A stretch of 64,000 nucleotides of DNA from Barnesiella sp. An55 (lineage in GTDB: Bacteria; Bacteroidota; Bacteroidia; Bacteroidales; Barnesiellaceae), in the NCBI RefSeq assembly GCF_002161555.1, contig NZ_NFHZ01000002.1:124001-188000 (forward strand), given 5' to 3'. Positions 7,314 to 15,589 of this stretch are shown here, in pieces. The position numbers and the translations under genes were made by a program. The notes beneath the pieces were generated by a model, which saw only the letters and a list, made by a program, of their open reading frames with translations, was not told the DNA's origin and made no database searches. Every line of letters begins with the position of its first letter. Positions within the stretch are counted from its first letter, which is position 1.

Positions 7314-8021
7314 CTATTTGTAGAGCAGGAAAATGGCCGGGGTCTTTTGATAGTTGTACGAGGCCTTGGCCCATTCGCTCAGCGACAGGGTGCGTATGTT
7401 CTCGTCGGGGCAGGTAATGTTGGCGGCCACACACAGACGGGTATGCGGGCGACAGGCGCGCACGAGGTCCTCGATCATCTTGTGGTTGCGATAGGGAGTC
7501 TCGATGAAGATTTGGGTCTGGTCCTCGGTATAGGCCCGTTGCTCAAGTTGCTTGATACGCTTGGTCCGCTCGGCAGCCTCGATGGGCAAATAGCCCTGGA
7601 AGGCGAAACTCTGCCCGTTAAACCCCGAGGCCATGAGCGACATCAGTATCGACGAAGGACCTACCAACGGCACGACCGAAAGATGCTCGCGCTGGGCTAT
7701 CGCCGCCACATCGGCCCCCGGATCGGCCACGGCGGGACAACCCGCTTCGGAGATTACCCCCACGGCACTCCCCTGCCGCAAAGGATTGAGGAAACTGCTC
7801 ACCTCGGTAGCCGGTGTGTGACGATTCAACTCATAAAAGGTGAGGTCGTCGATGCAGATATCGGGGTTCGACTTCTTGAGGAAACGGCGTGCCGAGCGTA
7901 CATTCTCGACTATGAAATGACGTATTCCGGCTATTACTTCGCGATTGTAGGCGGGCAACACCTGGTCGATGGGGGTATCGCCCAGCGGCACGGGTATGAG
8001 GTATAAGGCGGCTTTGAGCAT
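7314..8021 (-). CDS. Tetrapyrrole-methylase family SAM methyltransferase, RsmI-like
   Basis: A 235-residue protein of the RsmI/CbiF fold: LYLIPVPLGDTP at residues 6-17, SEAGCPAVADPG at 91-102 (compare SDAGTPGISDPG in RsmI), and VGPSSI at 120-125. RsmI 2'-O-methylates C1402 of 16S rRNA in the decoding centre; Bacteroidota carry this shorter homologue besides a longer one, so the exact substrate is uncertain. The frame extends to 8057, but the Met at 8021 directly precedes the conserved first strand. It diverges from the RsmF-like gene at 8171. Confidence 0.85.
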   Translation of the reverse strand: MLKAALYLIPVPLGDTPIDQVLPAYNREVIAGIRHFIVENVRSARRFLKKSNPDICIDDLTFYELNRHTPATEVSSFLNPLRQGSAVGVISEAGCPAVADPGADVAAIAQREHLSVVPLVGPSSILMSLMASGFNGQSFAFQGYLPIEAAERTKRIKQLEQRAYTEDQTQIFIETPYRNHKMIEDLVRACRPHTRLCVAANITCPDENIRTLSLSEWAKASYNYQKTPAIFLLYK

Positions 8022-8064
8022 AACGACTTTTTTGGTACATACTGAATCTATCGGCAAAAATACC

Positions 8065-8072
8065 TATCTTTG
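8065..8072 (+). promoter_or_regulatory. -7 box upstream of the RsmF-like gene
   Basis: TATCTTTG, a perfect TAnnTTTG, about 100 bases before the start codon. No clear -33 box is visible. Confidence 0.5.
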
Positions 8073-8170
8073 TAGGATATAGGAAGCATCGCGGCAAAAA
8101 TCTCGAGTAAAATCGTTCTTTGTCTTTGCCTCCCTGCACCAAAATGTTCCTAACGACCTACCCGATTATG

Positions 8171-9592
8171 ATGGAATTACCCGCTGCGTTTATCGACCGC
8201 ACCCGCCGACTGCTTGGCTCCGACTATGACCGATTCGAGCATGCACTCGGCACCGAATCGCCCGTGAGCATACGACTCAACCCGGCCAAGAGCCGCCTGG
8301 TGGAAGCGCCCGGCGAAGTTGTGCCCTGGTCGCAATGGGGATACTATCTGCCCGAGCGACCCGCCTTCACCTTCGACCCCTGTTTCCACGCCGGGGCCTA
8401 CTATGTGCAGGAAGCGGCTTCGATGTTCCTGCACCGAGTCATCGACCAGTACATCGACACCCCGGTGCGCTACCTCGACCTCTGTGCCGCTCCCGGCGGA
8501 AAATCGACCGATGCCATGGCTTCGCTCCCGGCCGGCAGTCTGGTGGTGAGCAACGAGGTGGTACCCAACCGGGCCTATATCCTGGCCGAGAATATGGTCA
8601 AATGGGGCTCGCCCTACTCGATAGTCACCCGCAACGAGGCGGCCGACTTTGCCCCACTCGACGGGTACTTCGACGTGGTGGCTACCGATGTACCCTGCTC
8701 GGGCGAGGGGATGTTCCGCAAAGATCCCAATGCCATAGCCGAATGGTCGCCCGCCGGTGTGGGCCGCTGCGCCGAACGCCAGCGGCAGATTCTCACCGAC
8801 ATCTGGCCGGCTCTGCGACCGGGCGGACTGCTCATTTACAGCACCTGCACCTATAATACCGAGGAGAACGAAGAGATGGTACTCTTCCTGATGAACCAAC
8901 TGGGAGCTATCCCACTTGCCGTCGATACCGACCCGGCCTGGGGCATAGCGCCGGCTCTCATGCCGGGGGTGATCGCCTACCGCTTCATGCCTCATCGCAC
9001 ACGGGGCGAAGGTCTCTTCATGGCCGTGCTGCAAAAGCCCGGCAAGCCCGACGACTCGCTGCGTGCCCGGCTGCTCGACACTCCATCGGGCAAACGCAAC
9101 AAGAAGGGAAAGGCCCCGGCTCCGGCTACCTCGGTACCCGATGAGTGGCGCCACCGGCTTGCCCACCCCGACAACTTCGATTTCGTGTCGCGCAACGACA
9201 CTTTCCTGGCCATTCCCCGTGAATATCGGGCCGACTATCAACTGCTCGACCGGCACCTCACCCTGTTGCACGCCGGCATTGCCCTGGCCACAGCCAAAGG
9301 GCGCGACTACATACCCCACCCGTCACTCGCCCTCTCGACGGCTCTTGACCCCGAAAAGAGTCCCCGTTTCGAAGCCGACCTCGCCACCGCGCTGGCCTAC
9401 CTGCGACGCAAAAGCATTGTGTTGCCCCCCAACCTGCCACGCGGCTATCTGCTCGTGGCCTACCACGGCTTCCCCCTCGGGTGGGTCAAGAATTTGGGCA
9501 ACCGGGCCAACAACCTCTACCCGCAGGAGTGGCGCATACGCAGCGGCTACACCCCCGACTCCCTGCCAACCCTGCCCATCGAGCATCTGTAA
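8171..9592 (+). CDS. RsmF-like 16S rRNA cytosine-C5 methyltransferase
   Basis: A 474-residue NOL1/NOP2/Sun-family RNA m5C methyltransferase. SAM-binding DLCAAPGGKS is at residues 103-112; the two catalytic cysteines are in PCSGEGMFRK (Cys176) and STCTYNTEENE (Cys226). A C-terminal region of about 170 residues corresponds to the RsmF/YebU extension with a PUA-like RNA-binding part (PRGYLLVAYHGFPLGWVK). E. coli RsmF modifies C1407 of 16S rRNA, next to the RsmI site, so the two divergent methylases may act on the same part of the ribosome. ATG codons at 8168 and 8171 are adjacent; the frame is open back to 8120 but that extension is not family-like. A Lys-rich linker near 314-325 separates the domains. 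Confidence 0.9.
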   Translation: MELPAAFIDRTRRLLGSDYDRFEHALGTESPVSIRLNPAKSRLVEAPGEVVPWSQWGYYLPERPAFTFDPCFHAGAYYVQEAASMFLHRVIDQYIDTPVRYLDLCAAPGGKSTDAMASLPAGSLVVSNEVVPNRAYILAENMVKWGSPYSIVTRNEAADFAPLDGYFDVVATDVPCSGEGMFRKDPNAIAEWSPAGVGRCAERQRQILTDIWPALRPGGLLIYSTCTYNTEENEEMVLFLMNQLGAIPLAVDTDPAWGIAPALMPGVIAYRFMPHRTRGEGLFMAVLQKPGKPDDSLRARLLDTPSGKRNKKGKAPAPATSVPDEWRHRLAHPDNFDFVSRNDTFLAIPREYRADYQLLDRHLTLLHAGIALATAKGRDYIPHPSLALSTALDPEKSPRFEADLATALAYLRRKSIVLPPNLPRGYLLVAYHGFPLGWVKNLGNRANNLYPQEWRIRSGYTPDSLPTLPIEHL

Positions 9593-9633
9593 AAAAAAGA
9601 CGGCAGCTATTACGACTCTCCATCCTCCCCCCC

Positions 9634-9673
9634 AAAAAACGACAATGAGGGCATGGCCACAGCCACACCCTCA
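9634..9673 (-). terminator. Probable terminator of the lipoprotein gene at 9706
   Basis: TGAGGG (9646-9651) pairs with CCCTCA (9668-9673) with an inner partly paired region; on the minus strand it runs into six T (A run 9634-9639). Confidence 0.55.
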
Positions 9674-9705
9674 CTACCTATTTACGCTCTTATTGAATTA
9701 TCCGA

Positions 9706-10272
9706 TTACCGTTTCGGAGCCGGCACCCGGTCCATCGCCACGGGCAAATCCACCTTACGGCACCCGGCAAAGCCCTGCTCGATAAGCTGGTTCAAAGCCT
9801 CCACCTCATTGGCATTGCTGCCGCGCTTGCCACACACATACATCTCGGTCAGCGGGTAGCGCTCCAGGATTTTAGACTCGAGCTCCTCCAGACTCGGCAC
9901 CTTGTCCAGCCGGCTGTACTCTTCGTAGGTATAGTTCAGGAAAGCCACGTGCTCGTTGATTCCACGATTGTCGAGCCAATAGCCGTCGGCCAAAGCCGTA
10001 GGTTTGGCCAATTGTCCCTGATAATAGAGATCGACAGGCGCAGGATAAGAGACAATGTGCTCGTGCCTGGCATCCATCGTAACCGGCACATAGTCGCTGA
10101 AGTCGCGAATTGTTTTATACACGATAGCCGACGGGAGAGCCTGGTCGGGCTTTGCCCCCGTGAGCACTTGCCCCGGCTCTGCCTTATCGGGAGCCTGAGC
10201 GGCCGGTTTGGAACTTTTGCAACCTACACTGAGCATCAACATGGCCGAGCAAAGAAAAATAATCGGTTTCAT
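9706..10272 (-). CDS. Conserved Bacteroidales lipoprotein (unknown function)
   Basis: A 188-residue lipoprotein with lipobox LSVGC (Cys18). After a Pro/Ala/Lys-rich linker the mature part has a compact domain with KTIRDFSDYVPVTMDARHEH, a DGYWLDNRGI block and CGKRG near the C-terminus. I recall similar hypothetical lipoproteins in other Bacteroidales but no function. It starts 8 bases after the C10 protease gene on the same strand, so the two are probably one transcript; a role in protease secretion, anchoring or protection is possible but unproven. Confidence 0.8.
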   Translation of the reverse strand: MKPIIFLCSAMLMLSVGCKSSKPAAQAPDKAEPGQVLTGAKPDQALPSAIVYKTIRDFSDYVPVTMDARHEHIVSYPAPVDLYYQGQLAKPTALADGYWLDNRGINEHVAFLNYTYEEYSRLDKVPSLEELESKILERYPLTEMYVCGKRGSNANEVEALNQLIEQGFAGCRKVDLPVAMDRVPAPKR

Positions 10273-10280
10273 ACGGGTTT

Positions 10281-12812
10281 CTATTTCTTGATAAATTGAG
10301 TTGTCTTCACCTCTTGATTCGTGCGCACTCGCAACAGGTAAGTACCTGCCTGCAAATCGGCCACGGGTACCTGTATCACCCCATCGGTCTCGGGGGTGAG
10401 GCGCAAGAGTTCGCGTCCCGAGAGGTCATATATCGCCAGATCGACTACCTCGCCGGCCGGACGTACATAGAGCGTCTCCTGCACCGGGTTGGGATAGACC
10501 GCCAGGTTGTCACTCTCTGCCTCGTTCAAGCCGGTAGGAGTGCCCAGCGTAAAGTAGATATAGCTGTTTTCATAGGGTGTAAACTGCACCCATTCAAAAC
10601 CGTTGAGATAATAGAGCACAGCTAGGTAAGTACCCTCTCCGAGGGTAAGCGCATCGCTCATTTTCACCTCGACCTCCTCATTGGTATCGACAACCACCTT
10701 TTGGTAGCCCAGGTATCCTAACGAGCCTTGCTCCTCTTCCGAATCGGAGAAGATGAACGCAGCTATACTGTTGTCGAAGTAAGCTCCTTTGTTGGTAATG
10801 CGAGCAGTCATGCGAATATCGGCCCGGTTCACATGATCATTATCTCCCTCTATTGTCAATGGCGAGAGCAGTTGCAGGTCGGGTGTTCCCTCGGCTGGAG
10901 TTTCATGTACGGTAACTCGCTGGATATCGCCTATAGACTGTATCCGAAAAATATTATCGATTGAATTATAATAGTCACACATGAGCATCAGATCATATTC
11001 ACCAGGTTCGACCGGAACCGTTTCGGATATTTCAAAGGTTTGGGTTTCGCCCGAAGCAATGACCACCGGGTTGATTGCCCCCATGGCAATCTGGTTTTCA
11101 TCGGCAGCCGACCGCCACAGCAAAATCAGTCCCGATACATATTCATCCCCGTGGTTGGTCACCGTATAGCGGAACTTCCCTTCACGATTTGAATACAGAT
11201 TTCCCAAGATCTCGAAGGAGTCTTGTTGCAAATTGACAGGTTCGTTATATACCCCAGAGAGATAAATCTTGTCGCCACTTACCGTCATATTCATATAATT
11301 GTACTCATTGACAGGAGTCCGCACAAAATGATAGTCGGTCTCGCCTTCCACCCGATAAACGACATAAAGGCGGTAACGTCCATCGGGCACACTCTCGGGA
11401 ATATTGATAATGAAACTTCCCGAACCAAAACCATACATAGGGTCAAGAGTAAGAAGCGACTCATTCAAAGCGAACACATCCATAATCTCACCCGACTGAT
11501 TGCATAACGCTACACCTATATATCCCGAGAAGGAGCGGGCATCTCTATTCCACAAACCTTTAAATATGGTCAGGAAAGACTCGTCACGTCCCACCTCCTC
11601 GACATTGGCAACCAGCGCCGTGTCTAATTGTATCTCATATTCCTCACGCACGGGCATATCCTGAGGCTGTATGCCCACGACAGCAGCCTGTCCCCTATTA
11701 TAGCCACTGCTGCTGCCACCGGTACCCTGGGCCAGAGGGGTAAGATTGGAGAGTATGAAATATCCGTTTGACAGGCCGCTCCATCCCCAGTTGATGTGGA
11801 ACAGGCCGTTGGTATCGTAGCCATCGCACACAAAAGCGTGTCCTCCCTCCTCGTTGGAGCCACTGTAATAGACCGGACGATTCTCGTCCAACTCGTGACG
11901 GATAATCGAATCCCACTCGGCCTTGGTATAATACTCCCGAGTCAAATAGGCCATATTCTCGTTATAATCGAAGTATTGTCTCAGAGCTATGGGAACATCG
12001 ATACTATATGCCCCACTCTCATACCCGTAATCCATCCTCACCGAGAGTCCGCAATGATACATCAGGGGAGCGATGGCAGCCTTCTCTTCGGCCGTACTCT
12101 TATTGTTATAGATCGGGGTGATATGCTCCCAATCGTAGTAGGTATTCTCAATATTCGTCTCAGGCATCTCGAAACCGTTGCTTGTCGTAGTATAAGCAGG
12201 TATCGTGCCCGTTCCCTTCTTAGGCCACTGGTGATACCCCATAATCTGGGCCATGGCCGTAGCCACACAACCTACCGCGGTCCTCATATCATTGTCCATC
12301 ACGGGGCACAAGTCGTTGTAGGGGGAACTCTGGTCCCACAAAATGCTGCCCAGCAACGGAGCGACCGATTTACCCGTGGCTTGGGCAGAACGCTCGACCG
12401 ACTTTACGGGGAGATCAATTACCTCGGGCGAGGCTGCGAGGGCCTCGAGTTCGGTCGCATAGGACCCCAACAGGAACCTGAAGTTATCGGGCAGGCTGTC
12501 GATATCGAACGAGCCGGAATCGGAGTATCCCAAAATTTCGGGAGCCCGGTCGTCGGCCGATACGATGACAAAACCCGCATCTTTGTTAAATACATAATAC
12601 AACGGTTGTGAAGCTTCGCTGCGCGTATAGGCAAGTCGGGCCGGCACTCTTGTCCCCTTTTTCAAATAGCCGGTATTCCCGGTAAAACCGTTGGCTATCT
12701 GCTGGGCCTGTTGCAGGGTGCGAGGCTTGGCATACAACGATAGAGCCAACGAAATACAAAGTGTGAACGTAAAGATTCTACTCACACGATTACTCTTGAT
12801 ACTGTCAAACAT
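10281..12812 (-). CDS. Secreted C10-family cysteine protease (streptopain-like) with T9SS-type tail
   Basis: An 843-residue protein: signal peptide (about 1-28), an N-terminal Spi-type inhibitory prodomain (PRTLQQAQQIANGF ... YYVFNKDAGFVIVSADDR, about 30-130), and a C10 peptidase domain with catalytic Cys182 in TAVGCVATAMAQ, His325 in EEGGHAFVCDGY and the NWGWSG motif at 341-346. Beta-rich domains follow, and the last 80 residues are a T9SS type A-like sorting tail (AVYPNPVQETLYV ... GTYLLRVRTNQEVKTTQFIKK split here for length). It should be exported by Sec and then T9SS and activated by removal of the prodomain. The closest described relatives are interpain A and streptopain. The promoter at 12888-12918 gives a leader of about 70 nt. 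Confidence 0.92.
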   Translation of the reverse strand: MFDSIKSNRVSRIFTFTLCISLALSLYAKPRTLQQAQQIANGFTGNTGYLKKGTRVPARLAYTRSEASQPLYYVFNKDAGFVIVSADDRAPEILGYSDSGSFDIDSLPDNFRFLLGSYATELEALAASPEVIDLPVKSVERSAQATGKSVAPLLGSILWDQSSPYNDLCPVMDNDMRTAVGCVATAMAQIMGYHQWPKKGTGTIPAYTTTSNGFEMPETNIENTYYDWEHITPIYNNKSTAEEKAAIAPLMYHCGLSVRMDYGYESGAYSIDVPIALRQYFDYNENMAYLTREYYTKAEWDSIIRHELDENRPVYYSGSNEEGGHAFVCDGYDTNGLFHINWGWSGLSNGYFILSNLTPLAQGTGGSSSGYNRGQAAVVGIQPQDMPVREEYEIQLDTALVANVEEVGRDESFLTIFKGLWNRDARSFSGYIGVALCNQSGEIMDVFALNESLLTLDPMYGFGSGSFIINIPESVPDGRYRLYVVYRVEGETDYHFVRTPVNEYNYMNMTVSGDKIYLSGVYNEPVNLQQDSFEILGNLYSNREGKFRYTVTNHGDEYVSGLILLWRSAADENQIAMGAINPVVIASGETQTFEISETVPVEPGEYDLMLMCDYYNSIDNIFRIQSIGDIQRVTVHETPAEGTPDLQLLSPLTIEGDNDHVNRADIRMTARITNKGAYFDNSIAAFIFSDSEEEQGSLGYLGYQKVVVDTNEEVEVKMSDALTLGEGTYLAVLYYLNGFEWVQFTPYENSYIYFTLGTPTGLNEAESDNLAVYPNPVQETLYVRPAGEVVDLAIYDLSGRELLRLTPETDGVIQVPVADLQAGTYLLRVRTNQEVKTTQFIKK

Positions 12813-12886
12813 ACTGTCTTTCTATTTCACCGATTAATTATACTCGGGTTATCCCCTCTTGTTTTTATATTATTTCAATCAATGGT

Positions 12887-12960
12887 GCAAATATACAAAA
12901 AGGTGAGAGCCGAAACAAAGGGAGACACAGTTTTCAGATTTTTCCCGGCCAAGCGACATC
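12887..12960 (-). repeat. Degenerate copy of the promoter-carrying intergenic repeat, at the C10 protease promoter
   Basis: The plus-strand series GCAAATATA, AAAGGTGAGAGC, GAAACAAAGGG and ACAGTTTTCA follows the order of the better copies at 33325-33470 (GCAAAGATA, GAAAGGTGAGCGC, AAAGGAAAAGGGG, CAAAGTTTTCA). It is the most diverged of the four copies seen. Confidence 0.55.
12888..12918 (-). promoter_or_regulatory. Promoter of the C10 protease-lipoprotein unit
   Basis: On the minus strand TTTG at 12915-12918 and TATATTTG at 12888-12895 are 19 bases apart, matching the Bacteroides consensus exactly. Confidence 0.8.
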
Positions 12961-13036
12961 TTTCCTTTCATAAAAACTTTTTCACAGCCGCGCACAATGT
13001 TTCGCTCCTTAAAGTTTCATATATCGGTTTTTTTAT

Positions 13037-13044
13037 TACTTTTG
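13037..13044 (+). promoter_or_regulatory. -7 box of the branching enzyme gene
   Basis: TACTTTTG, matching TAnnTTTG, followed by a leader of about 140 nt before the ATG at 13190. I see no gene in this leader; it is GC-rich and may fold. Confidence 0.6.
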
Positions 13045-13189
13045 CATACAGGAACATGACGGGGAACCGGCCTTTGGTTCAGAGACGAAGACACACTCTC
13101 GCCGATGTCGTTCTCGCCGTGTTTCGACCAGCAGGAGGCGGCTGCGGCTCACCCCTGCGGGCATGTAGTTTTCCTTTAAAAACAGCCCT

Positions 13190-15319
13190 ATGAAAACTCT
13201 GAAACTGATAAAAAACGATCCTTGGCTGGCTCCTTACAAACAAGCCATCGAGGGCCGGCACAACCGTGCCCTGGACAAAATGGCCGAATTGACCAACGGT
13301 AGTGGCAACCTCTCTGAATTTGCCGACGGATACCTCTACTTCGGGCTTCACAAGGAGAAAAGCCACTGGGTATTCCGGGAATGGGCACCCAACGCCAATG
13401 CCATTTACCTGATTGGTACCTTCTCGGACTGGAAAGAGCAACCCCAATACAAACTGCTGGCTATCGGTGGCGGCGTGTGGGAGATAAAACTTCCCCTCAA
13501 AACCTTGCACCACCTCGACCTCTATAAACTATCGGTTCACTGGAACGGCGGACAGGGCGAACGTATCCCCGCCTGGGCTACCCGCGTGGTACAAGACCCC
13601 GAGACCTACATCTTCTCGGCACAGGTATGGGCTCCCAAACAACCGTTCACATTCACCAAGACCAACTTCAAACCCAAGACTTCGCCCCTGCTCATCTATG
13701 AATGTCATGTCGGGATGGCCCAACAGGAGGAGAAGGTGGGTACCTATAACGAATTCCGCGAGAAGATCTTGCCCCGCATCGCTGCCGACGGATACAACGC
13801 CATACAGATTATGGCCATCCAGGAGCACCCCTACTACGGCTCCTTCGGCTACCATGTATCGAGCTTCTTCGCCCCGTCGTCACGATTCGGCACCCCCGAC
13901 GACCTGAAGGCTCTCATCGACGACGCCCACAAACGGGGTATCGCCGTGATTATGGATATTGTCCATTCACACGCCGTCAAAAACGAGGTCGAGGGACTGG
14001 GACGATTCGACGGCTCATACGACCAATACTTCTACGGCGACAACCGGCGGGAACACCCGGCATGGGATTCGCTCTGCTTCGATTATGGCAAGAACTCCGT
14101 GCTGCACTTCCTCCTCTCCAACTGCAAATACTGGCTCGACGAGTTCCACTTCGACGGCTTCCGCTTCGACGGTGTCACCTCGATGCTCTACTACAACCAC
14201 GGGCTGGGACAGGCCTTCTGCTCCTACGACGACTACTACAACGGCGGCCAGGACGACAACGCCATCGTTTACCTCACCCTGGCCAACGAACTCATCCACC
14301 AGGTCAACCCCCACGCCATCACCATTGCCGAGGAGATGAGCGGCATGCCGGGGCTGGCCGCTAAATTCAAAGACGGCGGCATCGGGTTTGACTACCGCAT
14401 GGCCATGGGCATACCCGACTTCTGGATCAAGACCATCAAGGAGAAGAAAGACGAAGACTGGAAACCCACCGCCATATTCTGGGAACTGACCAACCGCCGG
14501 GCCGACGAAAAGACCATCAACTATGCCGAGAGTCACGACCAGGCCCTCGTAGGCGACAAGACCATCATCTTCCGCCTCATCGACGACGTGATGTACTGGC
14601 ACATGAGCAAAAACGACACCAACTTTGTCGTCGATCGCGGTATGGCGCTGCACAAGATGATACGGCTCGTAACCCTCTCGACCATCAATGGCGGCTACCT
14701 CAACTTCATGGGCAACGAGTTCGGTCACCCCGAGTGGATCGACTTCCCCCGCCAGGGCAACGGCTGGTCCTACAAATATGCCCGCCGCCAGTGGGATCTT
14801 GTGGACCGCGAAGACCTCAAGTACCAATACCTCGGAGCCTTCGACCAGGCCATGATTCACCTGGTAAGCCAAAAGAAGAAGTTCGAGCAAACCCCCATCG
14901 TCAAGCTGTGCGAAAACGATGGTGACCAGGTACTCGCCTTCATGCGCGACGACCTGCTGTTCGTCTTCAACTTCCACCCCTGCAAGTCGTTCAACGGCTA
15001 CGGCATCCTGGCTCCGGCCGGCGAATACACCACCCTGCTCAGCAGCGACGATCCCGAGTTTGGCGGCTACGGTCTCGTGGACAAGAGCGTGCCCCATTTC
15101 ACACGGCGCGACCCTCTCTTCGAAAAAGACAAGAAAGAGTGGCTGCTGCTCTACCTGCCTGCCCGGTCGGCTCAGATACTCCGCCGAAAGAAACCCGAGG
15201 AGATAGGCATTGCCGAAACCGAAGTCCCCGAAAAGAGAGGTCGGGAAAAGGCCGAAAAGGTTTCTGCCCCCAAAGCCACCCGAAAATCGTCAAAGGCCCC
15301 CAAGAAACCGAGCAAATAG
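13190..15319 (+). CDS. glgB: 1,4-alpha-glucan branching enzyme
   Basis: A 709-residue GH13 enzyme that makes alpha-1,6 branches in glycogen. An N-terminal CBM48-type domain (FREWAPNANAIYLIGTFSDW, 62-81) precedes the catalytic barrel: HPYYGSFGYHV (213-223), nucleophile Asp327 in DGFRFDGVTSM, acid/base Glu381 in ITIAEEMSGMP, and Asp450 in YAESHDQ. The SGMP motif and length fit the eukaryote-like GH13_8 type common in Bacteroidota, which are close to starch branching enzymes. The last 35 residues are a Lys/Ala/Pro-rich tail that is not part of the fold. No other glg genes are adjacent. It ends at a terminator at 15345-15381. Confidence 0.95.
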   Translation: MKTLKLIKNDPWLAPYKQAIEGRHNRALDKMAELTNGSGNLSEFADGYLYFGLHKEKSHWVFREWAPNANAIYLIGTFSDWKEQPQYKLLAIGGGVWEIKLPLKTLHHLDLYKLSVHWNGGQGERIPAWATRVVQDPETYIFSAQVWAPKQPFTFTKTNFKPKTSPLLIYECHVGMAQQEEKVGTYNEFREKILPRIAADGYNAIQIMAIQEHPYYGSFGYHVSSFFAPSSRFGTPDDLKALIDDAHKRGIAVIMDIVHSHAVKNEVEGLGRFDGSYDQYFYGDNRREHPAWDSLCFDYGKNSVLHFLLSNCKYWLDEFHFDGFRFDGVTSMLYYNHGLGQAFCSYDDYYNGGQDDNAIVYLTLANELIHQVNPHAITIAEEMSGMPGLAAKFKDGGIGFDYRMAMGIPDFWIKTIKEKKDEDWKPTAIFWELTNRRADEKTINYAESHDQALVGDKTIIFRLIDDVMYWHMSKNDTNFVVDRGMALHKMIRLVTLSTINGGYLNFMGNEFGHPEWIDFPRQGNGWSYKYARRQWDLVDREDLKYQYLGAFDQAMIHLVSQKKKFEQTPIVKLCENDGDQVLAFMRDDLLFVFNFHPCKSFNGYGILAPAGEYTTLLSSDDPEFGGYGLVDKSVPHFTRRDPLFEKDKKEWLLLYLPARSAQILRRKKPEEIGIAETEVPEKRGREKAEKVSAPKATRKSSKAPKKPSK

Positions 15320-15344
15320 TCCCCGGCTATTCACCATACACCAC

Positions 15345-15381
15345 AAAGAGGAGCTGTCGTGAAAGATTGCTCCTCTTGTTG
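15345..15381 (+). terminator. Terminator after glgB
   Basis: AAGAGGAGC (15346-15354) and GCTCCTCTT (15369-15377) form a perfect 9-bp stem with a 14-nt loop, followed by GTTGT. Confidence 0.7.
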
Positions 15382-15589
15382 TATGCCCCAACTTGCCAAC
15401 CAAGCCCGGGAAGTCTTGCACATTCCAGTCCATCTATAGCACTAATAATCAGCAGAGAGACAAGGGGAATAGCCCCCGCCTACCTCTTTCCCAAGGGTGA
15501 AAAGAAATAAGATAGATATATGTTTGTAACGTTTCTGTAACATGAAAATCGTTCCTTTGCGCTGTGAAAAAACATGCAAATTGGAGATT

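Noticed and set aside
12882-13193. Small ORF (103 codons) before glgB
   Set aside because: It overlaps promoter and repeat sequence, has no family likeness and an unnatural composition; treated as leader.
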